Below, piece by piece: positions 1-20,253 of a DNA stretch of 64,000 bases. Position 1 is the first letter of the stretch, and the number at the start of each line of letters is the position of its first letter. The DNA comes from Zygnema cylindricum (Eukaryota; Streptophyta; Zygnematophyceae; Zygnematales; Zygnemataceae): contig JBBHKE010002445.1 in NCBI GenBank assembly GCA_037447655.1, forward strand, positions 216,020 through 280,019. Direction: 5' to 3'. Position numbers and translations under genes: made by a program. The notes under the pieces were generated by a model. It was given only the letters and a program-made list of their open reading frames with translations, was not told where the DNA came from and made no database searches.

Positions 1-493
1 CCCGCAGATGTTTCTCATATCTTCAACACAATCTGCCACTGGACCATGTACGTAACACTAGTTCTAGACTTAACGGCTAGGGCTACCGGCTATCCACTGT
101 TTGCCAGCCGGTAGGTACAAGCATCAAATCCTATGGCCGGCACATACCTTTTAGATAAAATAAACGCCTAACTAATATAAATTTCCCGTAAACCTCTGGA
201 TAGCCTAGGTAGCCATGGTTCTAGCTCCTTCTCCAATTTCTCAGTGACTACGACAAGTTTGAGAGTTGGAGAGAGAAGTTAGAGGTAGATTGCCTCGGCT
301 TCTTTCTATATTTCTATTTAGACCTAGAAAATACTAAAAATGGACCATTAATTTCTACAACGTGCGTACCAGGTCACCGTCTAACACAACTTCTATACTC
401 TTTGTAGACGCCCTGTCTGATACCACCTCATTTTTATAGGGATCATGTTTTTACGCGTGACGAATTGTCTTTACACGTGACGAATGAGCGCTA

Positions 494-960
494 CTAGAAA
501 TAGGGTGACGAATCGGCGCTAACAAATAAATCGTGACAAAAGTGTGTTACGCGATTTCGTTTGTATTTTCTATTGGATTTTTGTATGCGTATGTCGTATG
601 CGAAACTTTTTGATTTCCGTTGGTTGCCAACTTGACACGTATTCTCGTTATCCACCGTGTTGCGGCTCAATTTTTTTTTGTAATTGGTGATGTACCTCGC
701 GAGGTACATCACTAATTACAAAAACTTTTGAAGCGAATGCTTTGCAAAAAAATATCCAACGGTCATTGTTAACTCCCACACTTTTGGAGAATAGTGGCAA
801 TATTCTCTGTGATGTTGTTTTCCGGATAAAAACAAAATAAGAGGTACGACGTAGTATGGATAGGTCCGAATTTCTGTAAACAATCTCACTTTTTGTCTAA
901 TGGAACTCCACCCATAGTGATTAATTAGTATATATGTTTTTTTTTGAATTTTTTTTCCCA
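494..960 (-). repeat. Arm A of a large inverted repeat
   Basis: Read on the minus strand, this segment matches 1187-1645 read on the plus strand. Conceptual translation shows shared words in the same order: YSPKVWE, TMTVG, NQRKSK and IQKSNR. A palindrome (680-719) sits in the middle at the same relative place as in the other arm. The arms are clearly diverged, so this is probably two copies of an old element in opposite orientation. Confidence 0.7.
680..719. repeat. 40-bp near-perfect palindrome
   Basis: Two 20-base arms meet at a CTCG|CGAG centre; the left arm begins GTAATTGGTGATGTACC. Only one base pair mismatches. It lies inside inverted-repeat arm A, and a related palindrome lies at the equivalent place in arm B. 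Confidence 0.85.
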
Positions 961-1010
961 AATTGCGTTAATAACACTAATTTTTTTTTTACACTATTTT
1001 TTTATTTACT

Positions 1011-1055
1011 CTAATAGCGATTGGCGGTGTACTGTACACCACCAATCGCTATTAG
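1011..1055. repeat. Hairpin made of two head-to-head element ends
   Basis: A stem of 21 bases (starting CTAATAGCGATTGGCGG) is followed by CTG and its near-perfect complement. Each half is a terminal sequence of the CACYGCC-type miniature elements found across the window, so two elements appear to abut end to end with only TACTGTA between them. Confidence 0.75.
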
Positions 1056-1186
1056 CGTTAATAATGCTAATTCGGTGCCCCCAATTTTTTTCAAATTCTC
1101 AAATTGAATTATCTATACTACTTAAAAAAAAACAAAATTTCTAAATGTAAATGATTTAGGGTGGCCTTCCATCAAGCGAAAGTGGG

Positions 1187-1645
1187 TTGTTACAAAAATC
1201 TGTCCTCTGTACTATGCCGTACTTCTTATTTGTTTTTATAAGCGAACAACAATACAAAGAATCTTGCCAATATTCTCCAAAGGTATGGGAGGTAACAATG
1301 ACCGTTGGATGCTTTTTTCGAGAAGCATTCGCGTCGAAAGTTTATGTAAATGGTGATGTACCTCGAGGAGGTACATCACCATTTACAGAAAAATTTGAGG
1401 TACATCACCATTTACAAAAAAGTTTGAGCCGCGACAACTTGGATAATGAGCATACGTGTCAAGACAACAACCAACGGAAATCGAAAAATTTCGCGCATGA
1501 TACATCCATTCAAAAATCCAACCGAAATCAGAAAAGTAATCTCGTGACGAACTTTTGTCGCTCTATTTTTGTTACCGGCCATCCGTCACACTATTTGTGG
1601 AAGCGTTCTTCGTCACGCGAAAAAGCAAAAAATATAAAAAAATGA
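1187..1645 (+). repeat. Arm B of a large inverted repeat
   Basis: This is the partner of 494-960 in opposite orientation. It is open for 152 codons, but the frame runs through a palindrome and an extra copy of the palindrome half, so I read it as repeat sequence and not as a gene. Confidence 0.7.
1346..1415. repeat. Palindrome plus an extra direct copy of its right arm
   Basis: A 19-base left arm (GTAAATGGTGATGTACCTC, 1346-1364) is followed by its exact complement at 1368-1386. A second exact copy of the right arm lies at 1397-1415. The arms are a close variant of the palindrome at 680-719. Confidence 0.85.
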
Positions 1646-1886
1646 GCTGACATCTGACAAGCGTTCGCAAAGATTTGTGTGGTACGATGCCCTGGTCCGC
1701 ACGTACATGGTATGCAGATGATATTCGAGTTGAAGCTGGTCGGTGTAAAAAATATTCGATGATTTTCAATTTACGATCTTATCTTACGCGGTACCACTCA
1801 TTTCTGAGCACGTGGATTATAGACTCTGCGCGAAAGAACATCGTTCAAAATGTAGCTCTGCTTGAAAGAACATTGTTCAAAATGTA

Positions 1887-2417
1887 CACCGCGCATAGTG
1901 TCAAATTTTAAATAGTGTGTAAGTAAATATACCTTCATTGACGCTAATTAAGAATTTGAAAATTAAAAAAAAAAGGTTTATTCTAATTTCAGTGTTAACG
2001 CTGATTTGGAACAGCAAAAATGGAAAATTTTCTGTATGATTATATACATTATTATATGTATCCGTACAAAATATAAAAAATCGTACACCATAGTGAAATT
2101 TAAATGTCCGTACATGTCAGACTTATTTACATGTCATACCAATCCTGTTTTTTTAGCGCACGTTTCTATGCGAACGCGTCCGATTTAATTCATTTTTTGT
2201 AAAATTTTCACTTGAAAAGGTACATTTATGTACGGTCTGACATCGACCGTACACCACGCTATTTAGATTTTATTGAACTTTAGTTCGTTACGCTATTTTG
2301 TACGGTACCTCAATTAACGTCAAGGAAAAATTAAAATCATGTATCCTATTTGAGGAAAATAATCAAAAATTTAAGAACCCAAATTAGTGACTTTGACACT
2401 AATAACGATGCGCGGTG
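1887..2417. mobile_element. Miniature element, CACYGC family, TA target site (copy a)
   Basis: The ends are CACCGCGCAT at the left and its complement ATGCGCGGTG at the right, each flanked by TA, as in Tc1/mariner-type insertions. The interior matches 47803-48340 along its length, with shared words such as ATATACCTTCATTGACGCT versus ATATACCGTCATTGACGCT and GGAACAGCAAAAATGGAA. It has no transposase frame and is therefore non-autonomous. Confidence 0.75.
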
Positions 2418-2965
2418 TAGCATCCTTGAATGTTCGTCGTACGATTACAAAAATCCTGACAGAACGCCACCCTTAGGGTAACACTCCATTAGGCGGTCCC
2501 AATAAATGTACGCACAAGTCTACTGAACAGCTTTTACTGGAAGTCCGCTCCATTATGTCGGGCCAGTAACAAACCTTCCTCAATTATGATTGGCGCCACA
2601 TAGGTTAGGTTCCAGATTCTAAAAATCTTAAAAAAATCTACAAACGGAATATCTGTACGAAATATGTGTACGATCGGTGGTAGATAATGATTCGTACAAA
2701 AAGTTTTCGGACAGATTTTGATTTTGAAAATGGAAACCTAAATTTCGAAACGGAAATGCAAAAGGACGAGGCAAACTTTGAATGTCGCGGCAAACTTTGA
2801 ATGTAGGTGGATGTCAGACGGAGGGTGCGAGGATATTTTCAACCTGACCTGCATTCAGCGTGGCAAGCGACACAATGGCTTGTACGACGTGCACGCCTGT
2901 GATCGCTTGTTCAAAGTAGAAATTATTTTGCTTTTTCACGTGTACCAATGGTACTGAATGGCATT

Positions 2966-3017
2966 CATCCAGTGGGCCCCAACTCTCCTCGCGAGGAGAG
3001 TCGGGGGGCACTGGATG
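2966..3017. repeat. 52-bp imperfect palindrome
   Basis: Two 26-base arms meet at CTCG|CGAG; the left arm starts CATCCAGTGGGCCCC and ends AACTCTCCTCG. Three mismatches are seen. The centre is the same as that of the palindrome at 680-719, while the arm sequences are unrelated. Confidence 0.8.
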
Positions 3018-3294
3018 ATGTGCGCGATTGCTTTGTGGATCTCAAAAAGTGAAACATCCGACGGTCAAGAATTACGCCTACATCATTGGAGCTTCCCGAC
3101 AGCTTTCCAGTAACGATGTTTCGTCTGAAAACACAATTTTTAGGGTACGACTATGTACGGCACTGTACGAAAACGTACGGCGTCCAATAACGAACCCCAC
3201 TTTTCGTCTAATGGAATGTTACCCTTACCCTAAAATTTTGAAATTCCCAATTAGCGCTAATGACTCTAATTTTTCTTTTACGCTATTTATTCCT

Positions 3295-3319
3295 TGACAC
3301 TAATAGCGATTGGCGGTGT
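3295..3319. mobile_element. Solo end of a CACYGC-type element
   Basis: The segment ACACTAATAGCGATTGGCGG followed by TGTAG is a right-hand terminus of the family. The matching left end is not clear; remnants such as AATTAGCGCTAATGACTC lie just upstream. Confidence 0.5.
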
Positions 3320-4733
3320 AGTGTAAAGACTTTATGGCACAATTACGACAATTTTTTCTAATGTAAGCCAAAATGTGCAAGGGTTCACGGACGAGACAGC
3401 GTAATACTTTCGGCGTTTGTTATGCCAATAAGTTAGACATATTCCAGTCGTACAGAACTAAAAGTACGTATTCTTTACGGCTGCAACATATTGCGCGTTC
3501 AACAGCCCGTTCTTCACGCATCCGAGAACGGAAAAACTTTATTTTACAAAATCTTATTATTTGGACAGCTTTTGAGATTCCGCTGATACTTGACAGGTCT
3601 TTTCATGAAAAAGGAATTGATCGGACATTTTTTTGTTGCGGTTGGCTGGTCCTAGCCTTGCCATGGCCAGGGTCACGTCGTCAGATTTCATGTGACGTGG
3701 GACAAGCCAATTAATTTAGATTTTCAATTCTGAAATCTATTGGTGTACATTTCAAAGCCAATATTTTAGACTATTGCAATTTTAAAGTGCATACTATATT
3801 AGGGTAGTTTCCGCACTGTAATTATTTTAGTACTGCAGTTAGTGCACGTACTACAGGCGTACTAAACCGCACTTTTGATCTATAGCCCGTATAGAGGGCT
3901 TCCACCACATTTGGATTTGGACAAGCTAAAATACGGACTAGCGTAAGTCACACGCTGAACGCTGCCGTACCGTAATCCCACCAATGCGGTAGAATTTGAA
4001 GCTGGCTACCGAAGTACATGCACGTTTCTGCATTTCATCCATCCGTACTACATTAGTAGCGTGACAACCGACAAGGATTATCGACGTCAAATTTAAAATT
4101 TTTGACAAGCGCCATCACATCCATTGATTCCATTCGCAAGCAGCATTAGGATTTAGGAATTACAGCAGGCTAAAGTTCATCGCCGTACAGTTACGGGCAC
4201 CTTGAATCACTTTCAGCGTTAACAGTTAGCTCCAACTGAACTGTTTTTTTTCAAGGAATGTTTATCCGTTTACGGTGAAAGCTCTGTCATGCCGTCAACA
4301 TCAAGGCAATGAGTATGGTTCACAAAAGAGCGGTCAGCGGTGTGCCCAAGTGTTAATGTTAGTTCCCAAGCTTAGGTTCCTCAGTGTTTTGTACCAAAGG
4401 GAAATTCTCAACCGCCAGAGGAGTGCTCGTTTTTCCTTGTTGGAAGTATGCGGTGGGGAATGTAGAAGGCTGTTTTTCATATACACCTGCTTCTATGACA
4501 TTTCCTTTAATTTGACCGGAACTTGACATTTTCTAGCTACGTTTGTTAAGGGTTCAAACATGAACTTAGAAACAGTATCTCTATTGGACCTTATTGGAGA
4601 AATTCACAGCTGGAATCTAAGGACAATATTTATTATGTCTATTGAACACGATATCTTTGTGAAGGCTACAGGATTCTTCAACATGTAATTAGTTATGTTG
4701 TATGTGTAAATTCGGGATAATTTTAAAATTTAT

Positions 4734-6152
4734 GTGATACTATTTTTTGTTTCCAACGAATTCTTGCTTTCCATGGAAGATGTCAAGTGTCAGTTTGAAA
4801 TGCAGGGCTTTCATGCATGCACGAGTTCTTCAAATATTTGTTCGAATTGCTCTTCGTCTGTAGCATCATTACTTGGACATGTAGTGATCGCGCTCCCACA
4901 ATCGAAGCTATATGCATCAGTTCTTTTAAAATTGGAAGTGATGGAGAAGATGACACAAGCACTTGAGCAAGAATTAAGTCAACTCCAGGAGACAAATTTC
5001 CAGCCACAGGACTGGCTGGAGACTAATTCAAGCAACGTATACTTGAAACGGCAGAAGATACCTGATCGACATACAGAGGACATGGAAAGAATTATGCATA
5101 TTCATCTCAACATAGTAAAGATCCTTGTGTCAGCCTTTACGAGGCTATACACAAACCGTATTCCGACTAGAATCGGTGTCTCTTGCCAGGATGTTGAATG
5201 CAAGGATGAGGCTGCGCCATTCTCTCAGAAAAGTCAATCAAACAACAAAACAGGGGAGGCTCCAAACAAGCGCCAGCTCAGACAGAACCATGAAAAGGCG
5301 AATTTGGCAAAGGCACATTGTAAAGTTTTGTCAGCATTGCAAAAGTCTATCCACAGGCAGACTGCTCTTTTGGAAAAAACGACAAAGCTTGAGAATGACA
5401 TTGACATGACAGAAGTAGCTCTAGTGAAACACACAGTGGAGACAGTTATGCTTCCTCTAAGTAGCACATTTTGTGCGAGAAGTTTGATGGTTGAGAAGTT
5501 GACAGAGATGACTGCCAGTGCTAAGAGTGCTATATCGGTTTATACAGGAATCTTTCAAAAACAACTGCAAAAAAAATATGGAGTACAATTTGATAAGAGC
5601 ATTCAAAAGCTCCAACCGGATACTATTCTCCAATTTCCAGCAGATATTAGGTACATATTGGAAGCATGTGTGTCAACAACCATGCTTACTGGAATTAATT
5701 CTGGTTATTTACATCCAAACGGGCACATAAACTTGGAGATGGATGTGGCAAAAGAAATTATGCTTCCGATGATTAACCAAAAAATAGATTTCAAAAAATT
5801 CCTCAAAGAGAAGTTGGTGCAGCTTGCCAACTTGCTTGGAGGTCGACAGAAAGCCACCAACCCAGAATGCTTGGAGACTATCCAGTGTATTATGGGCTAT
5901 GAGACCCATGAGAAGCTCGCGTTTTTTCGATTATGTAATGCTTTCTGGTCGCTTCATCAGCTCGCTGTTGAAATTCCCTTTTCAATGCTCAAAATCAACA
6001 AAGGTGTTACAATTGATGAAAGATTTATGAGACTTATCGAAGCACAGAACATTTGTAAATGCACTACAGCAACTGTAGAGTTATGCATTTTCCCAGGTTT
6101 TTACGCAGCTGGGACCATAGTTCGCAGCTTTGTATATCCAAGGTACCAATGA
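4734..6152 (+). CDS. DUF641/GIL1-like protein, uninterrupted ORF
   Basis: This is an uninterrupted 472-codon frame; an internal ATG at 4773 is an equally good start. The C-terminal half resembles the plant DUF641 family, which includes GRAVITROPIC IN THE LIGHT 1 and IRK-interacting proteins. The segments that align by eye with remembered family motifs are IRYILEACVSTTMLTGI (about residues 304-320), FWSLHQLA (about 405-412), a KxxKGV stretch, RFM, and the near-terminal FPGFYAAGTIVRSFVYP. The N-terminal part is Cys/Ser-rich and then basic, with a possible coiled coil at about residues 195-225. DUF641 proteins act in light and gravity signalling in land plants; that role is not shown here. A polyadenylation-like AATAAA follows the stop. 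Divergence is high, so the family call is an inference. Confidence 0.6.
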   Translation: MILFFVSNEFLLSMEDVKCQFEMQGFHACTSSSNICSNCSSSVASLLGHVVIALPQSKLYASVLLKLEVMEKMTQALEQELSQLQETNFQPQDWLETNSSNVYLKRQKIPDRHTEDMERIMHIHLNIVKILVSAFTRLYTNRIPTRIGVSCQDVECKDEAAPFSQKSQSNNKTGEAPNKRQLRQNHEKANLAKAHCKVLSALQKSIHRQTALLEKTTKLENDIDMTEVALVKHTVETVMLPLSSTFCARSLMVEKLTEMTASAKSAISVYTGIFQKQLQKKYGVQFDKSIQKLQPDTILQFPADIRYILEACVSTTMLTGINSGYLHPNGHINLEMDVAKEIMLPMINQKIDFKKFLKEKLVQLANLLGGRQKATNPECLETIQCIMGYETHEKLAFFRLCNAFWSLHQLAVEIPFSMLKINKGVTIDERFMRLIEAQNICKCTTATVELCIFPGFYAAGTIVRSFVYPRYQ

Positions 6153-6174
6153 AAACAGGCTGCAATATTTATTG

Positions 6175-6180
6175 AATAAA
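6175..6180 (+). promoter_or_regulatory. Putative polyadenylation signal of the 4734 gene
   Basis: AATAAA lies 23 bases after the TGA stop at 6150-6152, in AT-rich sequence. Its position supports the upstream frame being transcribed. Confidence 0.4.
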
Positions 6181-7592
6181 TCTTGGCCACATGAACCTTC
6201 AGAGGTAGTCCTATTTATGTCGCTTCTACATAGCCCATTCTCTTAATGTCCGACAAGAGCGAAGGTTGTCATGACCATTATGGTAACGTATAGGGGGATA
6301 GTTGTAGTTACTGGTAGGTAACTTGTTACTTGCACATTTTTGTTTAGATGTTGACCTCGTTTAAATGTAAATCAATTTTGCACCTGTCAGATGTTCTTAA
6401 CGTATATTGCCTGTTGACTCTTCCGGTGTAAAACTGTGTGTCATGCATTATATTTGACGATGACTAATTACTGAAGATTAACATTTCATTGTCTATTGCT
6501 AGAGTTTCAAGAGACACGCATCATAACCAGTAATGAGATTTTTCAGATTTTCACCTATTTTGTCAGGATATAAATTCCAGCTGAAGTGAAAATGTTCAAA
6601 GCTTCTTGTAGATAAATCTCCCGACGATTGGAAAGTGAAGTACATTACTTTGAGTTTGAACATAGTTTTTCACCTTAAGATGGTATTGTACCCACAAACG
6701 ACACTTCTATTGCATTTGACAGACTTATAATCCCGCATGTCATGGACAAGATAGGTTATAAATCATTTGGGCTTAAAGCACAAACTTCTGTATTTGAAGC
6801 ATCCAGCCTCATGAAACGTGTTATTAACATAGTCGTATCAAATGTTTTTTGAAAACCTTCTAAGAGACACGAGGACTCAGGTAGGACTAAAAGAATATTT
6901 TCACTTTGTTAAAATAACATTGGACATTAAGGGCTTTTTCTGGCACCCATGTAAATAACGCCTAAACGTTTTTCGCACCTAACAATATTGATCTTTTGTT
7001 GAATAACATTTGGAAAAGTCTTTTACTACAAAGATTTTAACCAAAGACGAGGACACCATCCTTACAAGGAGTTCCTTACAAGGAGAAATCAAAAACACCT
7101 TGATGCCTTGTATAAGAGTCCAGAAAATGACAAGATGGAGAACTAAAATGGTGTAATTAATTTTCCATTTTTTTGTTAAAAGCCAGGTCAACAGTTAACA
7201 TGAAAAGCTCAACTCGCTAGTGTAAAAAATATACTTCCTGCGGAAGCAGAGACTTCAGGACTCAAAAATGAATTAACGACCCTAAAACTTCTGCAGATAC
7301 AAACCCTTGACTTGAGTATAGCCTTTCTAAGAAGGCTTACAAAACATAAAAACCCACCCTCTTTTGGTACTTGCAGCTTTCTTGCTCGACAAAAAACAGC
7401 GATACAATCATTAACAAAATCGGGTACTGTAGTGAATACATCGAACCCATCAACGTGAATACGCTTTTGTACAAAACACAGGATCTCTACTTAAAAAACC
7501 TCCACGTTTTCAGCTTTACAACCTCTCTACCTATTTTTGTAAAAAAGGACCTACCTCTAACCTTGTTGAAAAGCTGAATGTGGTGGAAACAA
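6181..7592. other. Intergenic region between convergent genes
   Basis: This stretch lies between the 3' ends of the DUF641-like gene (+) and RPB1 (-). I see no gene, repeat or RNA in it; it must contain the RPB1 3' untranslated region just below 7593. Confidence 0.5.
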
Positions 7593-17469
<9,877 letters not shown>

Positions 17470-18016
17470 ATTGTGTCTTTGATTATGCCTCCAGCAAACT
17501 TATCCTTTAATAAACTCCCTACCCGTTTCTGTTGTCTTCCCTTGCAGCTACTCAACCGGTCAGGAACTGTATGTATTTTTAGGGGTGTTTTAGGGTTACC
17601 ACGCCAGAGAGACGGTAGTCAGCTACAGAAACTAGAACCAAGCATGGATTCTGTGAAGGAGGCGAGTAGCCACACCCACAGAAGCCATGATGGAAATGAG
17701 AAACGGCTTTGTGAGAAGAATGTCATATAGCAAACCCTTGGATGTCACGTCACGTGGATGTAAAAATACGGGCTTTTCTGTCGAGCTGTCATCACCGGCA
17801 GAAATCTCAGTTCCAGTTGCAGTGGTGGTTCAGTAACTTGAGGTTAACCCATGCTATACGTTTACAATTGCAGAGAACTAGAGAAGCATACCGTGAATCG
17901 TCATTATGAACCGTACACACTTAATGTTTTTTCCGGGCTTTAAAACTCATTTTCGTGCACTTTTGTAAGACTTCAGATTCGTTATCCCAAGGTTGCAATG
18001 GAAAGATGGTAAGTTC
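17470..18016 (-). promoter_or_regulatory. RPB1 upstream region and 5' leader
   Basis: This is the sequence between the RPB1 ATG and the miniature element, shared with the truncated copy. It contains a G-box CACGTG core at 17751-17756 inside TGTCACGTCACGTGG, about 280 bp upstream of the ATG. I see no clear TATA box. The part nearest the ATG differs more between the two RPB1 copies than the coding exons do. Confidence 0.45.
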
Positions 18017-18019
18017 TTA

Positions 18020-18970
18020 GGGGGTGTCCCCATGTAATCGGTACTTTGATAAAGTATTTGGACTGTACGGTAGTGAATATTCTCCGTACTACTTTGAAGA
18101 GCGTCCCAATGTGCGAAAATCAAATCTGAACTTTGAAATGTGACGGTTGTAGACGTAGGTACAACTTGTGACAACTGAAGCGACTACGAAACTTCTGACG
18201 ATTAGTGACGCCAACTAAAACAGCGACAGTTGTAGACGTCTAAATTTTTGTGAAATTGTAGATGTTTTCGGGTTTGGTGATATTGTGACGTCACGCTCAC
18301 TTGAGACAACGTCGACGTCACTGATTCAAGAACTTTCCGCCATGGTTTCCCGATTTCGTTTTTTCGACTTTTTTCACTCGATTTGCCATTAAAAAAAAAC
18401 CTAAAAATTGTAAAAAAAAGTAAAAATCAGAGATCTTTCATTTTATATCATATTATCGTGTCTCGTTCTAAAAAGTGTGAGATAAAAGCAATAGTGTGAG
18501 AGGGAGAGGGGAGAGGCGACAACGACGCAAAATTTTGAAAAGGACCCATGAATGAAAGTGGAGGTCCGAGACTCCTGCAATTTTTTTTCCGTACATTCGC
18601 GTGACGAGCACGGAGAAAAATAGCGGGGACTCTCCTTCGCCCTAAAATTTTCCCGCTCGCGTGACGCGTGTGTTCGTCGTTTGTCATTCGTTGTTTGAGC
18701 GGTACTTGAACTAAAATCACCCCCTCGAGGTGATTTCGGATGAAGTTTTTTTTTGGGATAGATTCTCTTGGCCGTGGGTCGAAAAGGGGAAAACGCCAAA
18801 ATGCGTTCACATGACGACAAACACGTCGTACATTCAACGTATGAATTGACGTTCACTGTACTTTGGTAAAAATTATTTTCTCGTACGGCTGAAGTTTTTT
18901 TCAAAGTTCCCTGAATTTTAGGGCAAAAAGACAGAGAAAAGTAGATACTTTAAAACATGGGGACACCCCC
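18020..18970. mobile_element. PIF/Harbinger-like miniature element, apparently chimeric
   Basis: The terminal inverted repeats are GGGGGTGTCCCCATGT and its exact complement. The left flank is TTA but the right flank is TAA, so a 3-bp target duplication does not match. The copy at 27542-28493 has TTA on both sides. The left half (to about 18420) is nearly identical to that copy, while the right half differs at about 5% of sites by eye. There is no transposase. A CTCGAG-centred palindrome lies at 18714-18736. Confidence 0.75.
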
Positions 18971-20253
18971 TAAATCCCATCAAACATTCTAGGGCAAGTG
19001 TGTCAACTGGCAAAAAAAAATTGTACACTTGTCAAAGCGATCAAAAAAGTTAGGAATTTAAATTTACAAATGTACATGCAACTGTCTACGATTTATACAA
19101 AAAGTACAAAAGTATTGTGGAAAGTCGTTTGTCGTGTAGTACAAATATTTGTGCTAAAAAGAATCGACATTGACCATGCGATTTCACCGCCGTCGATATG
19201 TTTTTCCGCCTTCCAACTTTTTACTTGGTTGAGCTTTTTCCTAGCCGTTGTGATCACTCTGAAAATTTTGGCATCTGTACGACGATAAGAACAAGAATGT
19301 TGCTCGTCACGCATCCGATGGCGATACATCGGCAGATGATGTGGGAGGGACGATGTGATTTCTCAAAATCCGATTCGTTGTGATATGCTAACATGGGCGA
19401 TAGTTGCACCGCGATATTGCCTATATTTACACCACCATATTGCCTATATTTACACCACGATATTGCCTAGCGATGGCAGAGGTCACAAAAGTCAAAAATT
19501 AAAGTAACCCGAACCCGACATTTTTTTTTTCAAAATGTGAACACCCGAAATCCGGCAGCGTTATGTCACGCCCTTAATATGTTACTCGGGTACCCAATGC
19601 GTTTACGAAAAAAAAAGCTAAACGAAACTCGATTTCTCGCGATTACCCATACTCGCCCGTACTCGAAGGAGTACAAAATTAGCGGTACAGCTTTACAATC
19701 GGATTGTGGATTTGATGGTTGCGATTGAAAGGTAAGATTTTCAGCTTCCAATTGGCGATCTCACATTGAAAATGTGACAAGTGTGTACACAGAAAATGTG
19801 TTTTCAATGGCGATTTTTTTAACGCTAATTACGATTCACGGTGGTAGTGGAACATACCTACGAAACCTTCAAATCCATCTCTCACTTCCCAACTTCAGCC
19901 CATTTTTTTCTAATTCCTCGTTGTCTTCACTATGAAAGAATCAACATTTTGATCGATCGTCCTCCATTAAAAGTCTTCGAAAAATGGGCTAAACTACTTT
20001 CACTCGCATTTATAATCTCCTTTTCTTACCCATATTGTAAAAATCATCGACTTTCGAATTCATCGGGACGAACTACTACGACAATTTTGGGATTATATTT
20101 AATATGCCCATTTAATATTACATTTAATATTGCCCATTTTCGCCGACCGTGGGCATGTTCACAAAAATCAATCGTCCCTCGAAGGTTTTTCGCATTGAGG
20201 TTTCAATAAGGTTTTTGATTTCGAAAATGTCTTTTCTCAATTTCCCAAAGACA
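18971..20253. other. Spacer between the two RPB1 copies
   Basis: This segment is not shared with the flank of the second copy. I see no gene in it. A 23-bp unit (GATATTGCCTATATTTACAC plus CAC) is repeated about 2.5 times at 19413-19469. The sequence changes abruptly to RPB1 exon 12 at about 20251-20254. Confidence 0.6.
19413..19469. repeat. 23-bp tandem repeat, about 2.5 units
   Basis: The unit GATATTGCCTATATTTACAC plus CAC occurs at 19413 and 19436, with one base differing, and is followed by a partial third unit. Confidence 0.85.

Larger units (their letters stand above)
1..4733. other. Gene-free region rich in palindromes and miniature elements
   Basis: I see no convincing gene here. The sequence is AT-rich, has many GTAC motifs, and holds inverted repeats, element ends and palindromes that are listed separately. 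The small open frames are short, and those at 494-960 and 1187-1645 are two diverged copies of one repeat, not genes. A frame at 3373-3714 (113 codons) has no recognisable domain. The stretch 4275-4526 is open on the + strand and could be an upstream exon of the gene at 4734, but I see no clear splice pair. Confidence 0.6.

Noticed and set aside
1187-1645. A 152-codon gene.
   Set aside because: The frame spans a palindrome and its duplicated arm and is matched by a broken inverted copy at 494-960, so it is repeat sequence.
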